64,000 nucleotides of DNA from Sinorhizobium alkalisoli (GTDB taxonomy: Bacteria > Pseudomonadota > Alphaproteobacteria > Rhizobiales > Rhizobiaceae). Shown one piece after another: positions 53,295 through 62,233 of the stretch. Below the pieces are notes generated by a model, which saw nothing but the letters and a program-made list of their open reading frames with translations, had not been told where the DNA came from and searched no databases. The translations under genes were made by a program, and so were the position numbers. Numbering within the stretch: the first letter of the stretch is position 1; the number at the start of each line of letters is the position of its first letter. Where the stretch lies: contig NZ_CP034910.1 of NCBI RefSeq assembly GCF_008932245.1, positions 1,302,001-1,366,000 of the forward strand, read 5' to 3'.

Positions 53295-54293
53295 ATGGCA
53301 ATCACCTTGGATCGGGCAGTCGGCCAGAGGCAGCAGTCGTGGCTCGGCTCGATACTGTCGAGTCAGACGTTCTGGGTTCTGATAGCCGTCATCGCAGCCT
53401 GCATTTTCCTTTCATTTGCGACCGACACTTTTGCAACATCGCGAAATCTCTACAACATCACCCGGAACTTCACCTTCGTCGCCATCATCGCACTCGGCAT
53501 GACATTGGTGATCATCACCGGTGGTATCGACCTTTCGGTCGGATCCGTGCTCTGCCTGTGCAGCATGGTGCTCGCCGTCACCATGAATGCGGGCTACAGC
53601 CTCGAGGTAGGCATTACCGTCTCCATCGGGACGGCGATGATTATCGGCGCGTTCAACGGCGTATTGATCGCCTATCTCGGGTTCCCACCCTTCGTGGTCA
53701 CCCTCGGCATGCTGTCCATTGCCCGCAGCCTGGCCATGGTGGTGTCGAACAACACGGTGGTTTTCCAGTTCGGTCCTGATCACGACCTGCTTCTGTCGAT
53801 CGGGGGCGGGGCCTGGTTCTTCGGTATAGCCAATCCGGTGATCTACATGATCGTTCTGGCCGTGCTCACGGGTTTCGTGCTGCGCTGGACCCGGTTTGGT
53901 CGCTATATATTCGCAATAGGCGGAAACGAGCATGCCGCACGGCTGACCGGCGTGCCGGTCAATCGCATCAAGGTGACGGTCTACATGATCTCCGCGATTG
54001 CAGCCGGCGTCGCCGGCATCATCCAAACCGGCTGGCTTGGCGCCGTCACGACCAATATCGGCGCCGGCATGGAGCTTCAGGTCATTGCCGCGGCGGTTAT
54101 CGGCGGCGCCAATCTTGCCGGCGGCGTTGGTACCGCCTCCGGAGCCCTGATCGGCGCCGCGCTGATCGAAGTCATCCGAAACAGCCTTGGCCTGCTCGGA
54201 ATCAGCGCCTTCTGGCAGGGCACGTTCATTGGCGGCGCGACGATCCTGGCTGTCCTTTTCGACCGGATCCGGAACCTTCGCCAGAGTGACTAG
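53295..54293 (+). CDS. Sugar ABC transporter permease (RbsC/FrcC type)
   Basis: A 332-residue membrane protein with about eight to ten helices and the family segments ALGMTLVIITGGIDLSVGSV, VTLGMLSIARSLAMVVSNNT and AIGGNEHAARLTGVPVNRIK (EAA-like loop). It forms the channel for the binding protein encoded at 50269-51258. It ends 27 bases before the convergent S41 peptidase gene. Confidence 0.92.
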   Translation: MAITLDRAVGQRQQSWLGSILSSQTFWVLIAVIAACIFLSFATDTFATSRNLYNITRNFTFVAIIALGMTLVIITGGIDLSVGSVLCLCSMVLAVTMNAGYSLEVGITVSIGTAMIIGAFNGVLIAYLGFPPFVVTLGMLSIARSLAMVVSNNTVVFQFGPDHDLLLSIGGGAWFFGIANPVIYMIVLAVLTGFVLRWTRFGRYIFAIGGNEHAARLTGVPVNRIKVTVYMISAIAAGVAGIIQTGWLGAVTTNIGAGMELQVIAAAVIGGANLAGGVGTASGALIGAALIEVIRNSLGLLGISAFWQGTFIGGATILAVLFDRIRNLRQSD

Positions 54294-54320
54294 AGCCTAA
54301 GCAGGTTCCGCTAAGGGAAC

Positions 54321-55568
54321 TCAACCCTTGGCAAGGATGCGCTGCATCTCCTCCATGGCCGCGTCGAGTTGTGGGTCGCGACCATTGGCAAAAGGGAGGC
54401 TGAATGGCACGGGAATATCCGGCTCGACCCCGCGCCCTTCGAGCCGCAGGCCGTTCTCGATCACAGCGTCCGAGACGGCTACTTCGAGCAGGCTGTCGTC
54501 GGGAAGGATAAAGGCACGCCCTGCAAGCAGCGCCCCGGCCGTGCGCGTTCCGACGAGTGGTATGCCGTTTGTTTTCAGTGCATAGGCGAAGAGCTCGAGA
54601 CCGCTTCTCGCGCCATCATCAATGATCGCGACGACCGGCCGGTGCCACAGGGCATTGGCTACCGTTTCTTTCCCACTGCGCGCGATCAGCCGGAAGTTGG
54701 GTACGCCGCCGACGAAGAGTTCGGCCGCGTCCGGCGGCCCGCCGCCCCAGCGCCCGCGCAGGTCGACGACGACGCCCTCGGCATCCTTGAGGCGCCCGGT
54801 GGCAAGTGCGCGGGCGACGATCTCAAGTCCATCGGACGTGGAGAGCGTCCAGAGGCGCAGATAGCCGATGCGACGCCCCTCGCGCAGCTTCATCTCTATG
54901 CTCTCGTCGATCGCCTTGGCGAACGACTCCAGCGGGCGCATACGCTCCACCGTCACGGCGACGGTGGAGGGTGGTGCATCGCGATCGCGGCGCAAGGCGA
55001 TCTCGACGCTCTCTCCGACTCTGTTCCGGAAGGAAGCGATCTCCCTGTACGGGGCTCCGTCGACAAGCAGGATCTCGTCGCCGATCCGGATGCCGGCGCG
55101 GTCCGCCGGGCCGCCGTCATAGACATCGCTGACGAACCGTCCGCCCCCTTCGAGCCGCGTCACCATCCCGATGCCGGTATAGCTGACATCGCCGTTCGGC
55201 GGAAACACGCGCCTGATATCGTTGCGGATTGCGAAGCGGAAGATGTCGGAGAGTTCGTAATAGTCGATCGTATCGCTGGTGAAGCGGGCGGTGTGCGAAG
55301 CGCCGAGACTCGCCAATACGGTGTCGATTGCGGTGTCGACGCGCGCCGCCGGGCTGTTTTCCGTCAGTGGATCGTCCGCATCCTGGACTTCCCGCCGTAC
55401 CGCTGCGCCAAACCGCTCGAGGGCAGAGGGGTCGTAGAAATTGTCGAGCACCAATTCGACGGCGCGGTCGAAGATCGGGTGACCGGAGCGGGGCGGCTCA
55501 AGCGCGCGGCCCGGCTCGGGCATGACGAGCAGCAGGAGCACGAATGATAGGACGCCGAAAATCTTCAC
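54321..55568 (-). CDS. S41-family (tail-specific) peptidase, exported
   Basis: A 415-residue protein with signal peptide MKIFGVLSFVLLLLVMPEPG. A PDZ domain lies at about 115-180 (GIGMVTRLEGGGRFVSDVYD, GPADRAGIRIGDEILLVDG), then an S41 catalytic domain: GVVVDLRGRWGGGPPDAAEL and the Ser-bearing DDGARSGLELFAYALK. Where CtpA-type enzymes have the catalytic Lys (about GKG-VQ), this protein has GTRTAGALLAGRAF without Lys, so it is nearer the tricorn branch or inactive. Convergent with the sugar permease. Confidence 0.78.
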   Translation of the reverse strand: MKIFGVLSFVLLLLVMPEPGRALEPPRSGHPIFDRAVELVLDNFYDPSALERFGAAVRREVQDADDPLTENSPAARVDTAIDTVLASLGASHTARFTSDTIDYYELSDIFRFAIRNDIRRVFPPNGDVSYTGIGMVTRLEGGGRFVSDVYDGGPADRAGIRIGDEILLVDGAPYREIASFRNRVGESVEIALRRDRDAPPSTVAVTVERMRPLESFAKAIDESIEMKLREGRRIGYLRLWTLSTSDGLEIVARALATGRLKDAEGVVVDLRGRWGGGPPDAAELFVGGVPNFRLIARSGKETVANALWHRPVVAIIDDGARSGLELFAYALKTNGIPLVGTRTAGALLAGRAFILPDDSLLEVAVSDAVIENGLRLEGRGVEPDIPVPFSLPFANGRDPQLDAAMEEMQRILAKG

Positions 55569-55867
55569 TTCACACGAACCATTCCTTTTGCTGCGGCCAG
55601 TATGCCGAAGACCGCGGCCGGATTTGAGGCTTCGCTACAACAAGATTGTGTGAAGACGTCGTGTTCGCGTGTGTTCGCCGCCGGCATCATACCGAGGAAC
55701 GCCCGCCACGGTAGGAAAGAGCGCCCTTTTGGAACAACTGCGGGTAGCTGTGGTTACAGGCAACGAGCACGACCATCGCAACCTGGAGTGCGAGAAACAT
55801 GCCACGACTCCCGTTTCTCGCGCCGAACCGCTCAAAGCGCAATCGGTTCCCTATTGTTTCTGGTGTT
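55569..55867. other. Gene-free stretch between peptidase and M50 protease genes
   Basis: About 300 bases. Both flanking genes are on the minus strand, so it holds the peptidase promoter and the M50 protease 3' flank. No convincing gene, hairpin with T-run or repeat was identified. Confidence 0.4.
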
Positions 55868-56995
55868 TCAGATCCGTGCGTCGGGCTTGCTCCGGCGCAA
55901 ATGACCAAAGCGGAAGCCGCCTGCCGCAGCGGCGCGCACCATCATCATCTCCCCGATATTCTCGTGCGTCATCAGACCGACGAGGTGGTTGTGGCTGTCA
56001 ACGACTGCAACGGCTGGCGAATTCGCCTGCTGCATCAATCGCAGGCTTTCCTCGAGACGCTTGCGGAAATGGACGGTCGGCACGTCCTGGCGCATCGCCT
56101 GAACGACCGGTGTGGCCGAGCCGCTCTCTTTCAGGTTCCGGATGATGTCGTCGCGTGTGAGGAGCCCCATGAAATGTCCGGCGCCGTCGACCACGGGGAA
56201 CTCGCGTTGCGTCGTCGCCAGCAGGCTCTCGATCGCCTCGTCGATGCTTGCCGACCGCTCGAGCCGTGCAAATTCCGTGATCATCACATCGCCGACCAGC
56301 ACGCTGTCGGAAAGATCGCGGATCTGCGCGTTCTGAGCCTCCGCAGTCGCGGCCAAGTAGACGAAAATGCCGATGAATATCAGCAGCGGGTTGTAGAAGA
56401 GGCCGACGAAGCCGAAGACGAAGGCAAGGCCCTGGCCGATGGTGGCGGCGACCTGGGTCGCGCGGGACCAACTCATGCGAGAGGCGAGCGCGGCACGCAG
56501 CACGCGGCCGCCGTCCATCGGGAAGGCCGGGATCAAATTGAAAAGGACCAGAAAGATATTGACTCCGGCGAGCCGTGCCAGGAAGCCAAGCTGCGGGTCC
56601 TCGATATCCTGTATCTGTTCCATGCCCGCCGTCGTGCCGAGCAGCAGAAGAAGAATCCCGGCGATCGCCACATTGACGAGTGGGCCGGCAATGGCGATCA
56701 GGAACTCCTCCTTCGGTTCTTCCGGCATGCGCTCCAGGCGCGCGACGCCGCCGATGGGCAGCAGCGTGATGTCGGGTGTTTTGACGCCGAAGTGACGGGC
56801 AACGGCAATATGGCCGAATTCATGCAGAACGACGCAGACGAAGATCGCCAGCACGAACGCAATGCCTGCAATGGCCGCAGGAGTGCCGCCGATGCGATAG
56901 TGCATCAGCCATATCCAAGCAAGCAGGATCGCGAAGGTCACATGCACGCGGATCGCGGTGCCACCGATCGTTCCGATTTTGAAGGACCAAGCCAT
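55868..56995 (-). CDS. Site-2 protease (M50) with CBS pair
   Basis: Start ATG 56995 (MAWSFKIGTIGGTAIRVHVT) with GCAGGAGC upstream; 375 residues. Zinc motif VVLHEFGHIAVARHFGV (HExxH about residues 60-64) and the second ligand motif NLIPAFPMDGGRVLRA; about five membrane helices. Two CBS domains follow (VLVGDVMITEFARLERSASI and VVQAMRQDVPTVHFRKRLEE). This is an intramembrane metalloprotease of the SpoIVFB-like, CBS-bearing class, which cleaves membrane-anchored regulators; CBS may sense nucleotides. The substrate is unknown. Confidence 0.92.
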   Translation of the reverse strand: MAWSFKIGTIGGTAIRVHVTFAILLAWIWLMHYRIGGTPAAIAGIAFVLAIFVCVVLHEFGHIAVARHFGVKTPDITLLPIGGVARLERMPEEPKEEFLIAIAGPLVNVAIAGILLLLLGTTAGMEQIQDIEDPQLGFLARLAGVNIFLVLFNLIPAFPMDGGRVLRAALASRMSWSRATQVAATIGQGLAFVFGFVGLFYNPLLIFIGIFVYLAATAEAQNAQIRDLSDSVLVGDVMITEFARLERSASIDEAIESLLATTQREFPVVDGAGHFMGLLTRDDIIRNLKESGSATPVVQAMRQDVPTVHFRKRLEESLRLMQQANSPAVAVVDSHNHLVGLMTHENIGEMMMVRAAAAGGFRFGHLRRSKPDARI

Positions 56996-57100
56996 CAATA
57001 TGCTCCTGCGACTTGTCCGCCCAGACTCCGTCCGAACGCCGGGCACAGCTTCGAGTTTACGCCGATAGCAACCGGTTTAACATTCGCCGCGCCTTCATTC

Positions 57101-57400
57101 TCAGTAGGCTCTTGGAGGTACGAACAGGCAAATCGTCCTGCCGTGGTCGTCGCCGGCAGCCGAGCACCAGTGATATTCACCGTCCGGCGAGATGCGCACC
57201 CTCCTGTCCGCATAGGGAACCACTTCGCCGGTGGCATTGATGATATAGCCTTGGGGCCGTTCACTTATCGCCGTGAAGCTGACGTGACGGCAGTCGAAAT
57301 TCGAGCAACATGAATAGGGGTATGTCCAGCCGGAGGGCGCGTCATGGCCGTAGGCGACGGTGGCTGCTGACAATCCGACCAGCGCAAAGAAAATCCGCAT
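57101..57400 (-). CDS. Small exported Cys-rich protein, unknown
   Basis: Start ATG 57400 (MRIFFALVGLSAATVAYG) after GAAGGAGATCAC; 99 residues with a signal peptide. The mature part has five Cys (YSCCSNFDCRHV, EYHWCSAAGDD, TICLFVP), suggesting disulfides or metal binding, and a conserved-looking HDAPSGWTYPYSCC start. Similar short exported proteins occur in rhizobia but I know no function. Lies alone, about 100 bases upstream of the M50 protease start on the same strand. Confidence 0.75.
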   Translation of the reverse strand: MRIFFALVGLSAATVAYGHDAPSGWTYPYSCCSNFDCRHVSFTAISERPQGYIINATGEVVPYADRRVRISPDGEYHWCSAAGDDHGRTICLFVPPRAY

Positions 57401-57692
57401 CGTGATCTCCTTCCGCAGCGGGGACATCATGGGACGCAATTCTCGCCCGGCCCCGCTCTGACCTCTTGTAATCGATCACTTCGACATGCGATGACTGTGT
57501 AGTACCGGTGATCGACGGAACGATCGCCAATTCTCCAACGAGAGACAGGGTCAGAACCGACAGCGTTCGACTTATTAATCGCAGGATCCGCGAAAATGAT
57601 CCACCAATCGCCGTTATATTCTGATTCAGGCGAATTGACGTCCCGCGGCCGATCCGAGTGTCGCCTGCAAACCCCGGTTCCATGGAGCGTGC

Positions 57693-58730
57693 TCAAGACT
57701 TGTGCGCCCGAAAAGCATCGCTCTCGCCGTCCACCAGTTCCATCGGCCACAGGCGATTGACCGGCGCATCCGGATAATGCTGCGTGAAAGCCGGCATGCT
57801 TGAGAGCAAGGTCTCGGCCAGCGCTATGCCGAGGTCATGCAGCGACAGGCGGAAACAGGTAAGCGATGGCGAGAGAAAATGCGCATGCGGACTGTGCCGG
57901 CCGATTACGGCAATGTCGCTTCCCGGTCTGACGCCAGCCTCCGAGAGCGCCCGGTATAAGCCGATTGCGATCGTTTCGTTTATCAAGACGATGGCCGTCG
58001 GGCGCTCTTCCAGCGCGAGAAGATCACGGCCGATCTGATAACCGCCGGCTTCGTTCGGGGTCGAACGGAACACGAGCTTCTCCTCGAGCGTCAGTCCGTG
58101 CGCGGCGAGAGCCTCGCGGCATCGCTCGACAAAGATATAACCAAGATTGGCGTCATCGTGGGGCCTTGTGATCGCTATGCGGCGGTGTCCGCGCGCAACA
58201 AGCCGATCGATCGATGCTTGCGCCATGCCCTCGAAATCGAGGTCCAGCCAGGGCTGGCCGGCGTCGGTCAGGGTTCGGCCGAGTGTGACGAAGGGGATGT
58301 TGCGTTCGGCCAGCAACTGGACGCGGGCGTCTTGGCGCTGCGTTGCAGAGAGTATGAGTCCGTCGGCAAAACCGCGCGCAACGGCGCGGCGCAGATATTC
58401 CGCCGGATCCTCCTGCGAAGAGCAGAGTAGGGCGACAAGGTCGAGCTTGTGCCTTGCAAAGACCTCCTGGACACCGTCGAAGACGCTCATGAAGAAGGTG
58501 TCGCCCTGTCCGTTGATCTCCGTTCCGGTCTGAATCATGAAGCCGATGATGTTGGTCGTGCCCTGTCTCAGGCTGCGGCCCGACTGGTTCGGCACGTAGC
58601 CCAATTTCCGGGCGGCCTCCAGCACCCGGTTACGCGTTTCTTCCTTCACGTCGGGGCGACCATTGAGCGCGCGCGAAACGGTTCCGATCGAGATGTCCAG
58701 ATGATCCGCCAGGTGCCGAATTCCCTTCAT
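57693..58730 (-). CDS. LacI-family transcriptional regulator
   Basis: A 345-residue LacI/GalR regulator. N-terminal HTH: GIRHLADHLDISIGTVSRAL, NGRPDVKEETRNRVLEAARK and LGYVPNQSGRSL, then a periplasmic-binding-like effector domain (GFMIQTGTEINGQGDTFFMS, DGLILSATQRQDARV, RRIAITRPHDDANLGY). It is divergent from a sugar catabolism/transport operon with a perfect palindromic operator in between, and most likely represses that operon until the sugar or its derivative binds. Confidence 0.93.
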   Translation of the reverse strand: MKGIRHLADHLDISIGTVSRALNGRPDVKEETRNRVLEAARKLGYVPNQSGRSLRQGTTNIIGFMIQTGTEINGQGDTFFMSVFDGVQEVFARHKLDLVALLCSSQEDPAEYLRRAVARGFADGLILSATQRQDARVQLLAERNIPFVTLGRTLTDAGQPWLDLDFEGMAQASIDRLVARGHRRIAITRPHDDANLGYIFVERCREALAAHGLTLEEKLVFRSTPNEAGGYQIGRDLLALEERPTAIVLINETIAIGLYRALSEAGVRPGSDIAVIGRHSPHAHFLSPSLTCFRLSLHDLGIALAETLLSSMPAFTQHYPDAPVNRLWPMELVDGESDAFRAHKS

Positions 58731-58776
58731 GCAGATTACATCCTCCTCCGGTATCCGCCGGTTTCCGAAATCCCTA

Positions 58777-58804
58777 TTGACATGTTTCGGAAACTGCTCA
58801 TAGT
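58777..58804 (+). promoter_or_regulatory. Sigma-70-type promoter of the sugar operon
   Basis: TTGACA (58777-58782) and CATAGT (58799-58804) are spaced 16 bases. The expected transcription start, about 58811, falls inside the palindromic operator. A second dyad GTTTCGGAAAC (58784-58794) lies in the spacer. Confidence 0.6.
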
Positions 58805-58822
58805 TCCGTAAACGTTTACGGA
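58805..58822. promoter_or_regulatory. LacI-family operator
   Basis: TCCGTAAACGTTTACGGA is a perfect 18-bp palindrome with the central AACGTT typical of LacI-family operators. It covers the predicted start of transcription of the dehydrogenase operon. Confidence 0.85.
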
Positions 58823-58863
58823 CGACGAAACAAGGCGAAATCGCAGGTTAGTGGAGGAGAAGC

Positions 58864-59895
58864 GTGATCTTGCGCACAGTTCTGTGCGGGTGCGGAGCTA
58901 TGGCCAAGGGCTGGGTCAGGGCCATCGCCGCGGACCCCGGACTACAGACGGCGATCCGGATCGTCGGTCTCGTCGACGTGAACCTTGACGCCGCCCGGAA
59001 GTTCGCCGGAGAGTTCAGCCTCCGTGATGTCGTGATCGGTTCCGACCTCGAGGCAGTGCTCTCGCAAACGCGGCCCGACATTCTCTTCGACATCGTTGTT
59101 CCCTCGGCGCGGCTGGAGGTCGTCGCCGCCGGACTGCGGCACGGATGCCACGTGCTCAGCGAGAAGCCGATGGCGACCTCGCTTGCAGACGGCCGTGAAC
59201 TGGTGCGGTTGGCCGCGGAGGCCGGTAAGCTTCACGCCATCGTTCAGAACCGCCGCTTCGTCCCGGGCATACGCCGCATCCGCAGCATCATCGAAAGCGG
59301 TGCGATTGGCGATATCACGGCGATCCATTGCGATTTCTTCATCGGTGCGCATTTCGGCGGTTTCCGCGAGGAGATGGAGCATGTGCTGCTCCTGGATATG
59401 GCGATCCACACCTTCGACGCCGCCCGATTCCTCGCGGACAGGAAACCGATCGCAGTCTATTGCCACGAGGAGAATCCGCGCGGCTCCTGGTATGCGCATG
59501 GTGCGGCCGCCACGGCCATATTCGAGCTGGAGGGCGACGTGACCTTCACCTATCGCGGCTCCTGGTGCGCGGAAGGCGCGAACACGAGTTGGGAAAGCGA
59601 ATGGCGCATCATCGGCAGCCGCGGCACGCTGCTCTGGGATGGCGCCGATAATTTCCGGGCCAACAAGGTCGCCGGCACCGAGGGTTTTCTGCGCGAGCTA
59701 GCACCGATCGAAGTGCCGGCGGCTGCCGATCACCGCCGGACACAGGGACATGCCAGCGTCATTGCCGATTTCGTCGCGGCAATTCAAGAGGGCGGAAAGC
59801 CGGAAACGGCAGGCGACGACAACATCAACAGCCTTGCCATGGCATTTGCGGCGATCGAGAGCGCCCGGAGCCGGCAGCGCGTCACAATCGAATGA
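58864..59895 (+). CDS. Gfo/Idh/MocA-family oxidoreductase
   Basis: A 343-residue NAD(P)-dependent sugar dehydrogenase. Nucleotide-binding ILRTVLCGCGAMAKGWVRAI, then HVLSEKPMATSLADGRELVR (the EKP motif, about residue 100) and the late LLLDMAIHTFDAARF with the catalytic Asp/His pair. GGAGGAGAAGC precedes the start. It oxidises a sugar or sugar acid imported by the downstream ABC system. First gene of the LacI-controlled operon. Confidence 0.9.
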   Translation: MILRTVLCGCGAMAKGWVRAIAADPGLQTAIRIVGLVDVNLDAARKFAGEFSLRDVVIGSDLEAVLSQTRPDILFDIVVPSARLEVVAAGLRHGCHVLSEKPMATSLADGRELVRLAAEAGKLHAIVQNRRFVPGIRRIRSIIESGAIGDITAIHCDFFIGAHFGGFREEMEHVLLLDMAIHTFDAARFLADRKPIAVYCHEENPRGSWYAHGAAATAIFELEGDVTFTYRGSWCAEGANTSWESEWRIIGSRGTLLWDGADNFRANKVAGTEGFLRELAPIEVPAAADHRRTQGHASVIADFVAAIQEGGKPETAGDDNINSLAMAFAAIESARSRQRVTIE

Positions 59896-59903
59896 GGCCA
59901 TCG

Positions 59904-60806
59904 ATGAACAATCCCGCCAACTCCATCCGCATCGGCACCATGGTCAGCGCTACCAAGGGCGAGGCGGCCAGGCGGATTGCGGAGATCGCCGATCTGGGCT
60001 TTGAAAGTTTCCAGCCTTTCTTCTGGCAAACCACCGGTGGCCAGGATCTAGCCGAACTCGCAAAACGCTGCCGAGAGGCAATCGGCGAGCGCGACATTAC
60101 GATTTCGACGATCGGCATATTCGGCAATCCGCTCGAGGAGACGGAGATCGATCTTGAGACGCTCGAGGGGTGGAAGGCATGCATCGACAATGCCCATCAC
60201 TTCGGCGCGACCTGCGTTGCCGGTTTCACCGGCAGAATCCGCAACCGTCCTCTGACCGACAGCCTGCCGCGCTACCGCAAGGTCTGGCGCGAGCTTGCGG
60301 CGCGCGCCGCCGATAAAGGCGTGAAGATCGCTTTCGAGAACTGTGCCATGGACGGGAATTGGGCCACCGGCGACTGGAACATCGCCCACAATCCGGATGC
60401 ATGGGAACTGATCTTCAACGAAACCCCGGACGAGCACATCGGCATCGAATGGGAACCGTGCCACCAGATGGTCTATCTGATCGACCCGCTTCCGCAGATA
60501 CGAAAGTGGGCGCACAGGATTTTCCATGTGCACGGCAAGGATGCCACGATCCGCTGGGACGTCATTCGTGAGCACGGGATCTTCGGCAAGGAACAATTCG
60601 TATTCATGCGCACGCCGGGCTTTGGTGACAGCAACTGGACCGACATCATCTCGGAGCTGAGGCTCGCCGGCTGGACCGGCTCGATCGACATCGAAGGCTG
60701 GCACGATCCGGTCTATCGCGATGCGTTGGAGATGACGGGCCAGGTCCGCGCGCTCAATTATCTCAAGAGCTGCCGGGGAGGCGACTTCGTCGATCTTCCG
60801 GCCTGA
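59904..60806 (+). CDS. Sugar phosphate isomerase/epimerase (TIM barrel)
   Basis: The frame begins at ATG 59892, which overlaps the dehydrogenase stop; ATG 59904 ([20 protein letters not shown]) with GAGG at -8 is preferred (300 residues). AP-endonuclease-2 / xylose-isomerase-like barrel: [28 protein letters not shown] (metal Glu), [26 protein letters not shown] and [12 protein letters not shown]. It probably isomerises or epimerises the dehydrogenase product; exact substrate unknown. Confidence 0.86.
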   Translation: MNNPANSIRIGTMVSATKGEAARRIAEIADLGFESFQPFFWQTTGGQDLAELAKRCREAIGERDITISTIGIFGNPLEETEIDLETLEGWKACIDNAHHFGATCVAGFTGRIRNRPLTDSLPRYRKVWRELAARAADKGVKIAFENCAMDGNWATGDWNIAHNPDAWELIFNETPDEHIGIEWEPCHQMVYLIDPLPQIRKWAHRIFHVHGKDATIRWDVIREHGIFGKEQFVFMRTPGFGDSNWTDIISELRLAGWTGSIDIEGWHDPVYRDALEMTGQVRALNYLKSCRGGDFVDLPA

Positions 60807-60868
60807 CCCCAATCCGGCGGTTGGCATGGAGGAACGCTGCCCGCCGGACAACACGAGAGGAGGAATTC

Positions 60869-62101
60869 ATGGGTATTCGCAGACGTGCCATGCTGGGGGT
60901 GATCGCCCTCGCCAGTATCTCCCTGCCGGCTCTTTCCGCGCATGCGGAGGATGTTACCATCACGGTCTGGTCGCTGGATCGGGACATTCAGCCGGCGCCA
61001 AACCTGATCAACGATTTCAACAAGCTCAATACGGGAATCAAAGTCGAATATCGCCAGATCCAGTTCGACGACGTGGTCAGCGAGGCAATGCGTGCCTATT
61101 CGACCGGCCAGGCGCCGGACATTATCGCCGTCGACAATCCCGAGCACGCGCTCTTTTCGTCGCGCGGGGCGTTTCTCGATCTGACCGGCATGATCGCCGC
61201 GTCCTCCGTCGTCAAGCCGGAGAACTATTTTCCAGGGCCTCTGGCATCCGTAACTTGGGAAGGAAAACTCTACGGCATTCCCAAGGCCACCAATACGATT
61301 GCGCTCTACTACAACAAGGATATGTTCAAGGCGAAAGGGCTGGACCCGGAAAAACCGCCGCAGACCTGGGACGAACTGGTGGATGCGGCGCGCAAGCTGA
61401 CCGACCCGGCGGCGAATGTCTACGGCCTCGCCTTTTCCGCCAAGGCGAACGAGGAGGGGACGTTCCAGTTCCTGCCCTGGGCGCAGATGGCGGGTGGCGG
61501 CTACGACAACATCAACGCCGAGGGCGTGGTCAAGGCACTCGACATCTGGAAAACGATCATCGACGAGAAGCTCGCCTCTCCCGATAGTCTGACGCGGGGT
61601 CAATGGGATTCGACGGGGACCTTCAATTCCGGAAATGCCGCGATGGCGATTTCCGGCCCGTGGGAGCTCGACCGGATGATGCAGGAGGCGAAGTTCGACT
61701 GGGGCGTGGCGCTGCTCCCGGTGCCGGAAATCGGTGCCGAGCGATCCTCTGCGATGGGCGACTTCAACTGGGCGGTCTTCTCCAGCACTAAGCACCCGGA
61801 AGAAGCGTTCAAGGTTCTCGAATACTTCGCTTCACAGGACGAGAGGATGTTCAAGGATTTCGGTCAGTTGCCGGCCCGTTCCGACATTGCCATTCCGCCG
61901 ACCGGCGAACCGCTGAAGGACGCGGCGCTCCAGGTGTTCCTGGAGCAATTGAAATACGCCAAGCCCCGCGGCCCGCATCCGCAATGGCCGAAGATCTCAA
62001 AGGCTATCCAGGATGCAATCCAGGCGGCGCTGACGGGCCAGATGAGCTCGAAGGACGCGCTGGACCAGGCGGCCGAGAAGATCAAGGGCGTTCTCGGCTG
62101 A
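60869..62101 (+). CDS. Sugar ABC transporter binding protein (family 1)
   Basis: Start ATG 60869 after GAGAGGAGGA; 410 residues. Signal peptide [20 protein letters not shown] to about AHAED. Maltose-binding-like fold: [74 protein letters not shown]. It delivers a mono- or oligosaccharide to the permeases encoded next. A strong hairpin follows the stop. Confidence 0.92.
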   Translation: MGIRRRAMLGVIALASISLPALSAHAEDVTITVWSLDRDIQPAPNLINDFNKLNTGIKVEYRQIQFDDVVSEAMRAYSTGQAPDIIAVDNPEHALFSSRGAFLDLTGMIAASSVVKPENYFPGPLASVTWEGKLYGIPKATNTIALYYNKDMFKAKGLDPEKPPQTWDELVDAARKLTDPAANVYGLAFSAKANEEGTFQFLPWAQMAGGGYDNINAEGVVKALDIWKTIIDEKLASPDSLTRGQWDSTGTFNSGNAAMAISGPWELDRMMQEAKFDWGVALLPVPEIGAERSSAMGDFNWAVFSSTKHPEEAFKVLEYFASQDERMFKDFGQLPARSDIAIPPTGEPLKDAALQVFLEQLKYAKPRGPHPQWPKISKAIQDAIQAALTGQMSSKDALDQAAEKIKGVLG

Positions 62102-62190
62102 GGCGAACTGCCGCTCTTCGAGCGACAGCAGGCAGTCACAGGCGGATCGTCGTCAGTCGCTCCGCCCGAATTTCCTCCCGAGGCGGCGAT

Positions 62191-62208
62191 CCCCGGCTTA
62201 GGCCGGGG
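62191..62208 (+). terminator. Intercistronic hairpin after the binding-protein gene
   Basis: CCCCGGC (62191-62197) pairs with GCCGGGG (62202-62208) across a 4-base loop, in a 132-base gap of an otherwise tight operon. Such a hairpin usually protects the binding-protein message and lowers expression of the permease genes. Confidence 0.55.
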
Positions 62209-62233
62209 GTCGTCCTGCGGGCGAGGGGTGAAT

